A stretch of DNA of 64,000 nt from Antedon mediterranea (taxonomy: Eukaryota > Echinodermata > Crinoidea > Comatulida > Antedonidae): positions 4,030,001-4,094,000 of the forward strand of contig NC_092672.1 in NCBI RefSeq assembly GCF_964355755.1. The letters are read 5' to 3'. Shown piece by piece: positions 1 through 9,900 of the stretch. The number at the start of each line of letters is the position of its first letter. Position 1 is the first letter of the stretch. The notes beneath the pieces are model-generated. The model saw only the letters and a list, made by a program, of their open reading frames with translations. It was not told where the DNA came from and did no database searches. The translations under genes were made by a program, and so were the position numbers.

Positions 1-265
1 TAGCTTACATTAACTATTAACTACATACTGTATTAACTACGAATTCAGCATTTTATTAATCAATCTAAAAAACTGTCTACCTGTTGAACAATAAACAATT
101 TTGGATGATATTATTTAAAGATAGCAAAATGATTCACTTACCCTTATTAGAGATAATAATAGATATACAATTACCCACCCATATACATAAGTGTCCCACA
201 GACACTGGACGTTCTGCCACCTTGCTTCAGCCATTTTGAAAGTCCAAAATCGGACAGAAGTATAT

Positions 266-1720
266 ACGAAAGCCCATTAATGCCATTTTAAGTATATGTT
301 TTTCGAACGTAATCCGTTCTAACGAATTAGTAATTCGTTTGAACGGATTAATAATCTGTTCAAACGAATTAGTAATCCGTTCAAACGAATTGCAACATAT
401 ACAACAAGTGCCATTTAAAGTATATGTTGTAATTCGTTTAAACGGATTACTAATCCGTTCAAACGAATTACTAATTTGTTTAAACGGATTACTAATTTGT
501 TCAAACGAATTATTAATTCGTTCAAACGAATTACTAATTTGTTTAAACGGATTACTAATTTGTTTAAACGAATTAATAATTTGTTTAAACGGATTACTAA
601 TTCGTTCAAACGAATTAGTAATCCGTTTAAACAAATTAATAATTTGTTTAAACAAATTAATAATTTGTTTAAACGGATTACTAATCTGTTTGAACGAATT
701 AGTAATTCGTTTGAACGAATTAATAATCTGTTTAAACAAATTAGTAATTTGTTTAAACAAATTAATAATTTGTTTAAACGGATTACTAATTCGTTTAAAC
801 GAATTAGTAATTCGTTTAAACAGATTAGTAATCCGTTTAAACAAATTACTAATCCGTTTGGACGGATTCCTAATTCGTTTGAACAGATTATTAATCTGTT
901 TAAACAAATTAGTAATTCGTTTGAACGGATTAGTAATCTGTTCAAACGAATTAGTAATCCGTTCAAACCAATTGCAACATATACAACAAGTGCCATTTAA
1001 AGAATATGTTGTAATTCGTTTGAACGGATTACTAATCTGTTCAAACGAATTACTAATTTGTTTAAACAGATTAATAATCTGTTAAAACGAATTAGGAATC
1101 CGTTCAAACGGATTAGTAATTTGTTTAAACGGATTACTAATTTGTTCAAACGAATTACTAATTCGTTCTAACGAATTAGTAATCCGTTTGAACAAATTAT
1201 TAATTTGTTTAAACAAATTAATAATTTGTTTAAACGGATTACTAATTCGTTCAAACGAATTACTAATTTGTTCAAACAGATTAATAATCCGTTTAAACAA
1301 ATTATTAATTTGTTTAAACAAATTACTAATTCGTTTAAACGGATTACTAATTCGTTTGAACGAATTAGTAATTCGTTTGAACGGATTACTAATCCGTTTA
1401 AACAAATTAGTAATTCATTTGAACGAATTAGTAATCCGTTTAAACAAATTAGTAATTCGTTTGAACGGATTAGTAATCCGTTTGAACAAATTAGTAATCC
1501 GTTTAAACAAATTAGTAATTTGTTTGAACGGATTAGTAATCCGTTCAAACGAATTACAACATATACTTTGAATGGCACTTGTTGTATATGTTGCAATTCG
1601 TTTGAACGGATTACTAATTCGTTTGAACAGATTATTAATCCGTTCAAACGAATTACTAATTCGTTATAACGGATTACGTTCGAAAAACATATACTTAAAA
1701 TGGCATTAATGGGCTTTCGT
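266..1720. mobile_element. Foldback/MITE-type DNA element with 8-bp target duplication, packed with a 21-bp satellite
   Basis: The target duplication is AAGTATAT at 258-265 and 1721-1728. The uninterrupted site is seen in paralogous exons at 26952-26959 and about 55920-55927. The element starts ACGAAAGCCCATTAATGCCA and ends with its reverse complement. The inverted match runs about 175 bp (266-440 against 1546-1720) with only a couple of mismatches. A module resembling the terminus (GTGCCATTTAAAGTATATGT) recurs inside near 408 and 990 in direct orientation and near 1575 inverted. No transposase is present. An 8-bp duplication is used by hAT and P-type transposases among others; the ends do not have the usual CAG start of hAT, so the superfamily is open. 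Confidence 0.85.
318..1668. repeat. 21-bp satellite array of quasi-palindromic units
   Basis: Units alternate AATTAGTAATTCGTTTGAACG-like sequences in which each GTTYRAAC core is flanked by self-complementary AATTCG/CGAATT or AATCCG/CGGATT arms. Roughly 60 units are present, with Y/R substitutions that mostly keep the pairing (CGAATT/AATTCG, CGGATT/AATCCG, CAAATT/AATTTG). The 21-bp period is a multiple of three and the units lack stops, so long open frames appear on both strands as seven-residue repeats. These are by-products of periodicity, not genes. Confidence 0.9.
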
Positions 1721-1759
1721 AAGTATATGACCGCCCTCATAAAGTAAAATATTCTCCAT

Positions 1760-2066
1760 CTGAAAAGAAAAAATGAGTGTTTTTAAATCTTTCAGCCAAG
1801 CCAATTTAAACTCCCTGCCTGTAATTTGCTTCCAGAATCCAGAATTTGAATATGATCACTTTCAACAATCTGCATCTGCTACGAAAATAGAAATAATCAT
1901 AGCAGAAGATGTTTAATAATTAGTTCTTTTATAATAATATATTAATATGCATATATACACACAACAGGCAAAGAACATTAATTCTAAACCGCCCGGTGGT
2001 ATACTGAAATTAAATCAATTAATTTGAAACGATAAGACGAGGAAATCTGTGAGAATGAGAAAAAGT
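1760..2066. other. Intron sequence of the kinase copy; no gene
   Basis: Sequence between the DFG exon and the tRNA-like element. It matches the segments at about 27000-27190 and 40665-40968 of the other duplicons (AT-rich, with a short ATATAC stretch). I see no exon or ORF. Confidence 0.6.
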
Positions 2067-2138
2067 CGCCCCAACCGAGACTCGAACCCGGACCTTCTGC
2101 TTGATATGCAGCTGTCCTAACCATTAGACCACTGGGGC
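2067..2138 (-). tRNA. tRNA-like gene, Glu-type body, anticodon loop reads ATC
   Basis: The minus strand folds as a 72-nt cloverleaf. The acceptor pairs GCCCCAG with TTGGGGC (last pair G-T). The D arm is GTCT-AATGGTTA-GGAC. The anticodon stem is CTGC/GCAG with a G-A mismatch at the outer pair. The 7-nt loop ATATCAA puts ATC at positions 34-36, which would decode GAU (Asp). The T arm is CCGGG-TTCGAGT-CTCGG and has a good B box. The D and T arms resemble tRNA-Glu, not tRNA-Asp. It sits in the intron of the kinase copy. A second copy at 40969-41040 reads ACC and has a damaged T loop, so this may be a tRNA-derived relic rather than a working tRNA. Confidence 0.55.
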
Positions 2139-2569
2139 TTTCATGGTATTGATACTAACTATACTCACTAAATTGATTGAAAAAGTGTAAAAATACATTG
2201 TTCAAACTCGATTTGACTCTTAACATATTATGTATATATATTCATAATAAAAACTATTATTATATATAATATTTTACATTTTACATTTTTTTGAATACAT
2301 ACCTTTAAATCTCTATATATAATTCCTGCCCTATGTAAAAATGCCAAAGCCATCGCTATCTCTGCGATGTACAATCGCGTCGCAATCTCACTGAAAGCGC
2401 CCTCTAACAACCATAGACTATGAAGATCTCCATGAGTGGCATAATCCATTACTTTAAATCAGAACAAACAAAATAAATTATATTATTTGGAATATTTTTG
2501 TATTTTCAAATTGATTTCCCTAATATTTTTTTTGCATTTATTGAAAAAAAAAATATTTATTACCGTAGT

Positions 2570-2700
2570 ATGTCCTTATCCGAGAAGACCACTAGGATTA
2601 TGGCTGTGGAGTGCCTTGAACATGTGCCGATTTTATGGCTATGGTTGGCAGCGCCTCTGCCTTAAACCGCTTGATCACTCAGCTGATGGAACTCTCACAT
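2570..2700 (-). repeat. tRNA-derived SINE-like element
   Basis: The minus strand has an A-box-like segment (TGATCAAGCGGTTTAAGGC) and, about 45 nt later, a B-box-like GTTCAAGGC, followed by an unrelated tail (ATCCTAGTGGTCTTCTCGG). The same element is at about 27475-27605, 41358-41490 and, shorter, 56440-56545. The copy at 41.4 kb has the best boxes (GACCAAGTGGTTTAAGG and GGTTCAAGGC). The spacing suits a Leu/Ser-type tRNA head. The plus-strand ORF across it is not a gene. Confidence 0.5.
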
Positions 2701-3208
2701 ATATATAACTATATCTTTATTTGTGTAAATAAAACACATGTTAAACATAAATATATACATCATCATCTTAAATCCTGATATCTTAATCTGTCATCACACA
2801 GCTTCCAAATTATATATAGATATCGATATCAATACATATCTGAATTCAACAACAGTTTGTCTAGGTATGCAACTCACATAACAGCATCAACATTGGAGAA
2901 ATGTATGTAACTGATTAAGAATTAACCATTAAGTTTCCATTACAAAAAGGCAAATTGTCCAACAAGAGCTAAATGTTAATATGAATGTATGATATAGATA
3001 TAGAAATAAGAAAAAACTAAAGTATATTTAATATTTATTTTATTTGTAGCTTTGTGGATCTACAGTTTAAAAAAACATGATACAAAAAGAGACTATTTAG
3101 ATGAGGGTGCCTTAATTGAATTGTGGAACAGGAACGTCAGCACATTCCTGTTAAATTAGAAAAAAAAACAGTAAACAACAATTTGATATTACATTCACCA
3201 ATTACTGT

Positions 3209-3351
3209 TTAAAGCTCTGTCTACATTATCAAACATTATGTGACAAAAATATGTGATGTGCTCAAATATGGTAGTGATATGACATCATCATGTCCATATG
3301 GGCACATCACATGTCTTTGTCAAAAGTTTGATAGTATAGACAAGTCTTTAC
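3209..3351. mobile_element. MITE with AAGCTCTGTCTACAYTATCA ends
   Basis: The inverted ends read AAGCTCTGTCTACATTATCA on the left and TTTGATAGTATAGACAAGTCTT on the right. The interior carries an imperfect inverted repeat around CAAATATGGTAGTGATATG. It is flanked by TA, so a TA target as in Tc1/mariner-type MITEs is plausible. Relatives occur at about 25095-25230, 28119, 39211-39349, 41944, 44044-44204, 54472-54594, 57124-57331 and 62848-63110. Confidence 0.65.
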
Positions 3352-3440
3352 TCCACCAAGCAGTCTATGGTTGACAAGTATGAACAGAAGTTAAAATAAT
3401 ATCTGTTGCTTAAGTAACTATTATTTTACATATACCAATC

Positions 3441-3612
3441 AGGGGAAGATTTAGGCAGGGCTAAACAGGCTTTATCCCCACTTCCCCTAAAATTTAACAG
3501 CCATATCTTTTTTAAAAATAAAATTATTCTGCAACCTGACGGATCGTTTTATCATTTATGAAATATTTAGCGCCCCCCTCCACCCTAATCTATAACGCTG
3601 GATCCACCCCTG
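3441..3612. mobile_element. Short element with CAGGGG...CCCCTG termini (hAT-like MITE)
   Basis: It starts CAGGGGAAGATTTAG and ends GGATCCACCCCTG, so both ends read CAGGGG from outside. CAGGG-type ends are typical of hAT elements. A clean 8-bp target duplication is not visible. Copies sit at about 28323-28495 and 42177-42350 at the same place in the duplicon, so insertion predates the duplication. Confidence 0.5.
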
Positions 3613-4698
3613 CTAATCAATATAGGCCTACCATTTACCTAAATTCATTCATGTTCGACATTTTAATCAATTTTTTAACACTGTATATTTCTTAATGAAC
3701 ATTTACCAAATAAAAATTTAGACAAATCTAAACTGAAATAGGACATACTTTTTAGCAAATAATTTTAAATAGATACATGAAAAAAACAAAAAATATAACC
3801 TCATGGCGGAGGTATAACCGTTATATAAAACAAAAATATTTACATATAAAAAAACAACTTATATAAAATGTATAAACAATTCTGACAATGTTGGTAATTG
3901 TGATGTTGACATATTTGGATGAGCATATTTTTTAGAAAAAATGGTACAATTGCACAAATTAATGTTGAAAATGAGGTAAACTGTCAGCATATGTGGAATA
4001 TATGTTTGTGTACACGCCTTTTTTTTTATAGCAGTACTCAATATGTTTCTAGGTATAATTTTAATAATATTTGAAAAATCTACTCAAATTAAAAATGTCT
4101 ATTTAATATAAGTTTACAGGGTTTTATTATAACCAGTGGTGACCCCAGGAAATGTCCGAGGGAGGGTAATTAACGACGGAGACTTGTGGGAATTTCTCTC
4201 CAAAGTATTAATACCTGTAGTATGATAGTATGCAATGTTTTATCAACCAATGCACTTTATTTGAACATTTACTGTAAATTCTTGCACCTGATTTGCACAA
4301 AAGAAACGTATAAATAATATAAATATAATAATATATATATAAAAAAAACATTTATGAAAACAAAGCTTTTATGGTATTGTACATTTATACATTGACATAT
4401 TTACTATACATGGAAATTGAAATATAAATTAAAGGAATGTTGTTTTGGATAAAAATAAATATTAAAACAGATTGCACGTAGCAAAACTTGGAAAGTTTTA
4501 CAATTAAATAATGTTGACTAATAGTACAATAAATCTAACACCAATTCACTATGTTGTTTGAAGCCAACTACAGTACACCTACTACACCTTTAGGACCCCA
4601 ACAAATGTTCCCTTAAAGATGTATTGTCCTCCAAAACATGAAAAATAAAGATTAATTAAATCAGACTTTGAATATGTTATTTTGTAGTTTTAATAAAG

Positions 4699-5019
4699 TT
4701 AAAGATGTATTGTCCCCCAAAACATGAAAAATGAAGATTAATTAAATCAGACTTTGAATGTGATTTAATAATTCCGTAGAGAAAAACCGGTAAAAACACC
4801 AAATGTTTTCACTTATAAATTGACAAAATAAATGGTTAAAATCAACCAAAAACCCATTGGCTGGCAGCCATTTCAAGCTCTCCTTTTTCTTTTAAATTAC
4901 AGGTAAATACATTTTTTTCGATCCAATTTCTGGTCAAAGTGGAACTATTATGTGACATTAAAATGGCATATTCAACAAAAATCTTGTTGAGAATTTTAAG
5001 GGGGACAATACATCTTTAA
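4699..5019. mobile_element. MITE with TTAAAGATGTATTGTCCCCC ends
   Basis: The left end is TTAAAGATGTATTGTCCCCC and the right end is its reverse complement (GGGGGACAATACATCTTTAA). The left 86 bp are duplicated in tandem at 4613-4698. Further copies lie at about 29386-29645 and 43337-43661, degraded ones near 14925, 38225 and 48405, and an inverted copy runs off the window at 63779-64000. There is no coding capacity. Confidence 0.7.
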
Positions 5020-5551
5020 TAGGTATGTCCAAAAGGAAGGGTTTTTCTGCATATCTTTTTTGTAGCTTGTATTAAAGGTCTGTGTGGATTGAAAATCTAT
5101 ATACAGTATGGTTGGTTATCTAATGGTATAAATGTTGCCTTATAGGTTCAAATCTTACCAGAGACATTTTTTTTTATTTAACAAAATGTTTGAAACTTCT
5201 GTTTGGATTGGAATAGTTTGCCATATCATATAGTAAATGCATCCTCTATCAATAATTGTAAAACCCATCTTGAAACACACTGGAAAACCCACAACCTAAA
5301 GTTTGAACCATATAACCAAGATGTTCAAAGAGGGACTCACAAACCTTAACAGGTTTATAGTCTAAAGGTCAAGGTAAGTTTTGAAGCAAAAACCAACTGA
5401 ATTGGCTCCATGCCTTCAGTCACTTTGGAGGGTTCCAATTGGCGCCAGGCTTTTAGTCTCTGGGGCTGGGTCCTATTAAACAGCACACGCCATACAGCAC
5501 TGTAATAGTATCACTTGTGCCTAACCTTAGACAATAATGCATGTTATATAA

Positions 5552-6345
5552 CACCTAAATAAATTCCTGTCATTTGATTGGACGAATGTGGGTCACATGG
5601 CGTGCAATAGTAAGCACTATTAAACGATCGTTTACGGAAAAAATTTTGTTTGCGTTTGGAAAATATTTTGTTTTTAAAACAAAATATAATATAATATATA
5701 ATATACTATTGCTTTTGAAATACAACAGCGCCACCTATTTTGTACTTTCGCGGCGATTTGAATGTTATGACTGGTTTTTCGCGATGGAAGTAAATTTCTG
5801 GAGAGATATACGTACTAATTTAGATCAAAAAGCCATTTAAAATTAGCTTTAGATCGTTTGTAGGATTTTGATTAATTAATGGGAACATCTCTAAAAGATG
5901 TGAAATCGTTGAAAAAAACATAATTAGCCTAGATGAGTTCCAGTTGCCTGTTGAAGTTTTGCCTTTCAGCCTAGCTAGTAGGCCTGTTAGTACTAGCAAG
6001 GTTAAAACGTCTAGTTTGTTTGGTCGTTTGTTGACATAATTAACACTAAAGTAGGTGTGTTTATAAAATCCATATAAATATAACATTTAATATAATATTA
6101 TAAAACACCAAATGGTACTGTCAATGTGAATCAAATGTAAGCCTAAGCCTACCTTTTATTTGATTCCAATGACAGGATTCTATTTAGATGTTATATAAAA
6201 CAAATAATGAATGCTTTATATTCGTAAATGAATATTTGGTGAATGATGAAAGGTTATATATCAACTGGACTTCGCCTCGTTGTTCACCTCATGCCATTAT
6301 TTGTACCATTAAACTCATAAAAATTCATTTTTTGTAGATTATCAT
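5552..6345. repeat. Dispersed AT-rich repeat carrying an imperfect hairpin
   Basis: It begins near ACCTAAATAAATTCCTGTCA, contains ATTAAACGATCGTTTA, and ends in a segment related to the hairpin at 61726-61831 (GGTGAATGATGAAAGGTTAT and ATGCCATTATTTGTACCATT). The duplicon copies are at about 31250-32020 and 44370-45060. A much shorter inverted version is at 61700-61970, which shows it is an interspersed element and not just part of the duplicon. Confidence 0.5.
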
Positions 6346-6489
6346 TTACAAATAGTGTTGTGTGGTGTTTAGTAGAGGACTAAACAGACTCCCACTCTTT
6401 TTGGAGGGCTAAGGGCACTAGTCAATCCAACATGCTCAATAGTCTCCTGCCTTTGGTCTCTCTGGAGTCAGTCCAAATGTTCACATAGC

Positions 6490-6670
6490 GCCAGTTTGGC
6501 TGTTATGTCACGTACGGCGCTCCATATGAGCCCCCTCGTTGTTGTTGTTTTACATACGAATGTTTACTGTTTGCTTTGTTAATAAAGTTACATTATTGTT
6601 ATACCTCAAGTATCGGTTATTCAGTTGTATTATCTGTGTGAGTATTGTCTATATTATTACCAAGTTGGCG
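6490..6670 (+). repeat. 5' LTR of the Gypsy-type element
   Basis: The LTR is unusually short (181 bp). It starts GCCAGTTTGGC and ends AAGTTGGCG, so its ends are inverted GCCA/TGGC and not the common TG/CA. An AATAAAG polyadenylation-like motif is near 6580. Confidence 0.9.
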
Positions 6671-6688
6671 TGGTGGCAGCGTCGGGAG
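6671..6688 (+). promoter_or_regulatory. Primer-binding site, probably tRNA-Leu
   Basis: TGGTGGCAGCGTCGGGAG begins at the first base after the 5' LTR. Its complement ends GCTGCCACCA, like the 3' end of animal tRNA-Leu(AAG) with CCA. A two-base mismatch further in leaves the exact primer uncertain. Confidence 0.55.
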
Positions 6689-6913
6689 ACGAAAATCCTA
6701 CGCAACACATTTTACTGCCCACAAGAATATCGACTTACCGTCTACACAGGAGGCAGACCTAGGCCTAGCCCTATAACTATAGTACTTATACTGCCGTTAT
6801 CGCACATCCACAGGCGAGCAACTGACCGGCGCATACTGCAGTCGCTGTAATTCTCCGTTCGTCAATAGAGGAATAACGTTTCATTCAGTACACTTTGTAT
6901 AAACACCACAACA

Positions 6914-9900
6914 ATGGCTGCATCCAATCGTGCCCCCAAGCAATGGTGCTTAGGTAAAAACGAAACAATAAACACATTTGAGAATTGGCGTCAAAACCTC
7001 ATGTACACGTTAACATTAGACACTAAATTCGCCAATTTCCTGGTGGAAGGTTTCTCGTGGGGCAAGAAAACCAGAGCTTCCCCACTCCGAGGGTTCACTG
7101 ATGACAATGGTTTTGAAGACAACGTAGCTAATGCTTTATCTGCACAACAGAAAGTAACCATGTTGGAACTAATGTTAGGTCAAATTGCTAACTATTGCCC
7201 TGTAATCTCAAGAAACACTATCGTAAAATCATCCACATCACTACCTTGCATCTGGCAATGCATACGATTACATTACGGGTTCCAATCTAGTGGGGCTCAT
7301 TTCTTAGAGTTTGCTAACATTAGTCTGGGCCCAGATGAACGCCCAGAGGATCTATACCAACGTTTGCTAGCTTTCATTGATGACAATCTTCTTCAAGCAG
7401 ACAGTGTTATAACTCACCACAATCAACCTATTACGGAAGACGAAGAACTCACCCCTTCACTTGAAAACCTACTCACACTGACATGGCTACGCTTAGTTCA
7501 CCCTTCACTTCCCCAACTCGTCAAACAGAGGTATGGCACAGAGCTTCGCTCACGTACACTGGCGTCCATCAAGCCTGAAATTTCACAAGCTATGACTTCC
7601 CTATTAGAAGAAATCAAAACTTCCGATGACACAAGAGTCATGCGTTCAGCGATTTTACCGTTTCAAAGACCAGCTTCTCTTCCTTCTCAACCACCGCGTT
7701 CCCGCTACCCACCTAAGACATTCAATACTCAGACATACAATAACAAACCAAATAAATGCTGCCCATTTTGTAAACAAGGTGGACGACCAGACCGCCACTT
7801 TCTCAGTGAGTGCAAGTTCCTTCCGGAACGCGACCGCCGCTACATGGCACGTGCCCGGGCCGCAAACATCTTCGACGATGACGACAGTTACTGCTATGAA
7901 CAGGATTCCACCCATGTCGAGGATCCCAACGACCCACCATCTGGTTCATCCTCAGCTCTTCGAATACAGGTACGTCAGTCGCCATATCTCGAAGCCTTTC
8001 ACGGCTATAATACCGTACATATTACTATAGACAGCGGTGCTACTGGCAACATGATCCGTGAATCAACTGCACGTTTACTTGGCGTTCAGATTAAGCCCAG
8101 TAGTCAATCAGCACACCAAGCCGATGGATCTTCGCAGTTACAGGTTATGGGCGAGACAAACGTCACCTTTACACGTGACAATAAAGACTTGACTTTCAAT
8201 GGCCTCGTCGTTAAGGACCTCGACGTTGAGCTACTCGCTGGTACACCGTTTATGGAACAGAATGATATTTCTATCCGCCCCGCTAAGCGTCAAGTAGTTA
8301 TGGCCGATGGCACAACATACATCTATGGCTCCTTGCCTACCACTTTGTCCGAATGCCACTCGATCAGACGCGCTCATGTTCTCCGTGCTCCCTCAACACG
8401 CACTGTGATATGGCCAGGTAGTTACATTGAACTTTCACTCCCAAATGACCTCACCGACATAGACACTGTTGCTATTGAACCTCGCGTTGATGCACCAATC
8501 TCGAAAACATCTTTGCCATCTCATGTTTGGCCTGAACCACGTATCATATCGTGCGTTGCCGGACGAATTCGCATTCCTAACCTGTCAGACGAACCCAAAG
8601 TGCTTTCACGCAATGAACAGTTTTGCCAAGCTAGCCCTGTGTTTACACCTAACCTACCTGACACTTCATCATCCCCGATTAAACCACCAAAGCTTAGCAC
8701 TACAACAGTTCACACTTGCTTCTCTGATAGCATTAAGCTGGATCCGGATAGCATTCTACCTCGCAACATACTCGAACAATTTACTAGCCTCCACAAGGAG
8801 TATGATGACATTTTCAACCCTTCCTTTAAAGGTTATAATGGTGCTGTAGGCCCGTTTGTTGCCACCGTAAATATGGGACCAGTCCAACCCCCACAACGCA
8901 AAGGTCGCCTTCCTCAGTATGCAAGAGACAAGCTCCTCGAACTACAACACAAGTTCGACGAACTCGAAACACTTGGAGTTTTTGCCCGTCCAGAAGATGT
9001 TGGAGTTGCTGTAGAATATCTCAATCCGTCATTCCTCGTGAAGAAACCCAACGGCGGTTCCAGATTAGTGACATCCTTTGCCGATGTCGGCAGGTACAGC
9101 AAACCACAACCGTCACTCATGCCTGACGTCGACTCCACTCTTCTTAAAATCGGACAGTGGAAATACATTATAACAACGGATCTTACCAACGCTTTCTACC
9201 AAATTCCACTTTCAAAACCGTCTATGAAATATTGCGGAATCGTCACTCCATTTCACGGTGTCAGGGTATATACCCGTTGCGCAATGGGCATGCCGGGGTC
9301 AGAAACCGCATTGGAAGAACTTCTAAGCAGAGTAGTGGGTGATTTTTTAGAAGAAGGTTCAGCTACAAAACTCGCTGATGATCTTTACTGCGGCGGTAAT
9401 ACAGTTGAAGAGGTCTTGAACGTATGGAGAAGAATCCTTCATGCACTATCCAACTCAGGACTACATTTATCCGCTACCAAAACCGTTATCTGTCCTAAGA
9501 CTACTAACATTCTTGGGTGGATATGGAGCCAAGGGACACTCCGAGCTAGCTCTCATCGCATCTCAACATTATCTAGCTGCCCGAGACCAGTCACCGTGAC
9601 CGGATTACGATCGTTCATTGGCGCATTTAAGATGCTATCTCGCGTTCTCCCGCGATGTGCACCTATTTTGTCACCTCTTGAAGCTGCTGTCGCTGGACGA
9701 CAATCCCAAGAGAAGATAGACTGGTCTGACGAATTGCTCGCTAGTTTCGCAAGTGCGCAATCTATCCTCAACTCACCACACACGATTGCCATCCCACGAG
9801 CAAGTGACCAATTGTGGATTGTAACTGATGGCGCCGTCAAGAAATATGGCATAGCTTCCACCTTGTATGTCTCCCGTGACAGCAAACCATTACTCGCTGG

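Larger units (their letters stand above)
179..2451 (-). pseudogene. RSKR/SgK494-like AGC kinase, partial copy with DFG exon split by a transposon
   Basis: Two kinase exons can be read on the minus strand. The upstream exon (2451-2303, 149 nt) is open and codes for the GDLHSLW helix region through YRDLK, with AG acceptor and GT donor borders. The next exon should be 118 nt and carry [11 protein letters not shown] and the T-loop up to MYM. Here it lies in two pieces, 1759-1729 (31 nt) and 265-179 (87 nt), separated by the element at 266-1720 plus one copy of its 8-bp target duplication. Removing these restores exactly 118 nt with intact borders. The left piece has an Asp-to-Tyr change in LLDEGG, shared with the copy at 40 kb. 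More C-terminal exons would lie left of the window, and the glycine-loop exons are not duplicated here. I infer a dead partial copy, because the insertion breaks the catalytic DFG exon. Confidence 0.8.
2701..6485. other. Intergenic part of the duplicon, gene-free, rich in MITEs
   Basis: This stretch aligns by eye with 27600-32160 and 41490-45200. The differences are the insertions annotated separately. It contains three MITE families (3209, 3441, 4699) and an AT-rich dispersed repeat (about 5552-6345). Short ORFs such as 5574-5840 and 3859-4041 are not kept intact in the sister segments. I see no exon. Confidence 0.6.

Noticed and set aside
318-1668. CRISPR-like regular repeat
   Set aside because: Units are contiguous with no unique spacers, and the genome is eukaryotic.
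227-1740. Long ORFs on both strands (FKRITN-like and LNELVIR-like seven-residue repeats)
   Set aside because: Produced by the stop-free 21-bp satellite; open in several frames at once and located in a transposon.
6539-6850. 103-aa ORF across the 5' LTR and leader of the Gypsy element
   Set aside because: Overlaps LTR and primer site; no motif; non-coding leader expected here.
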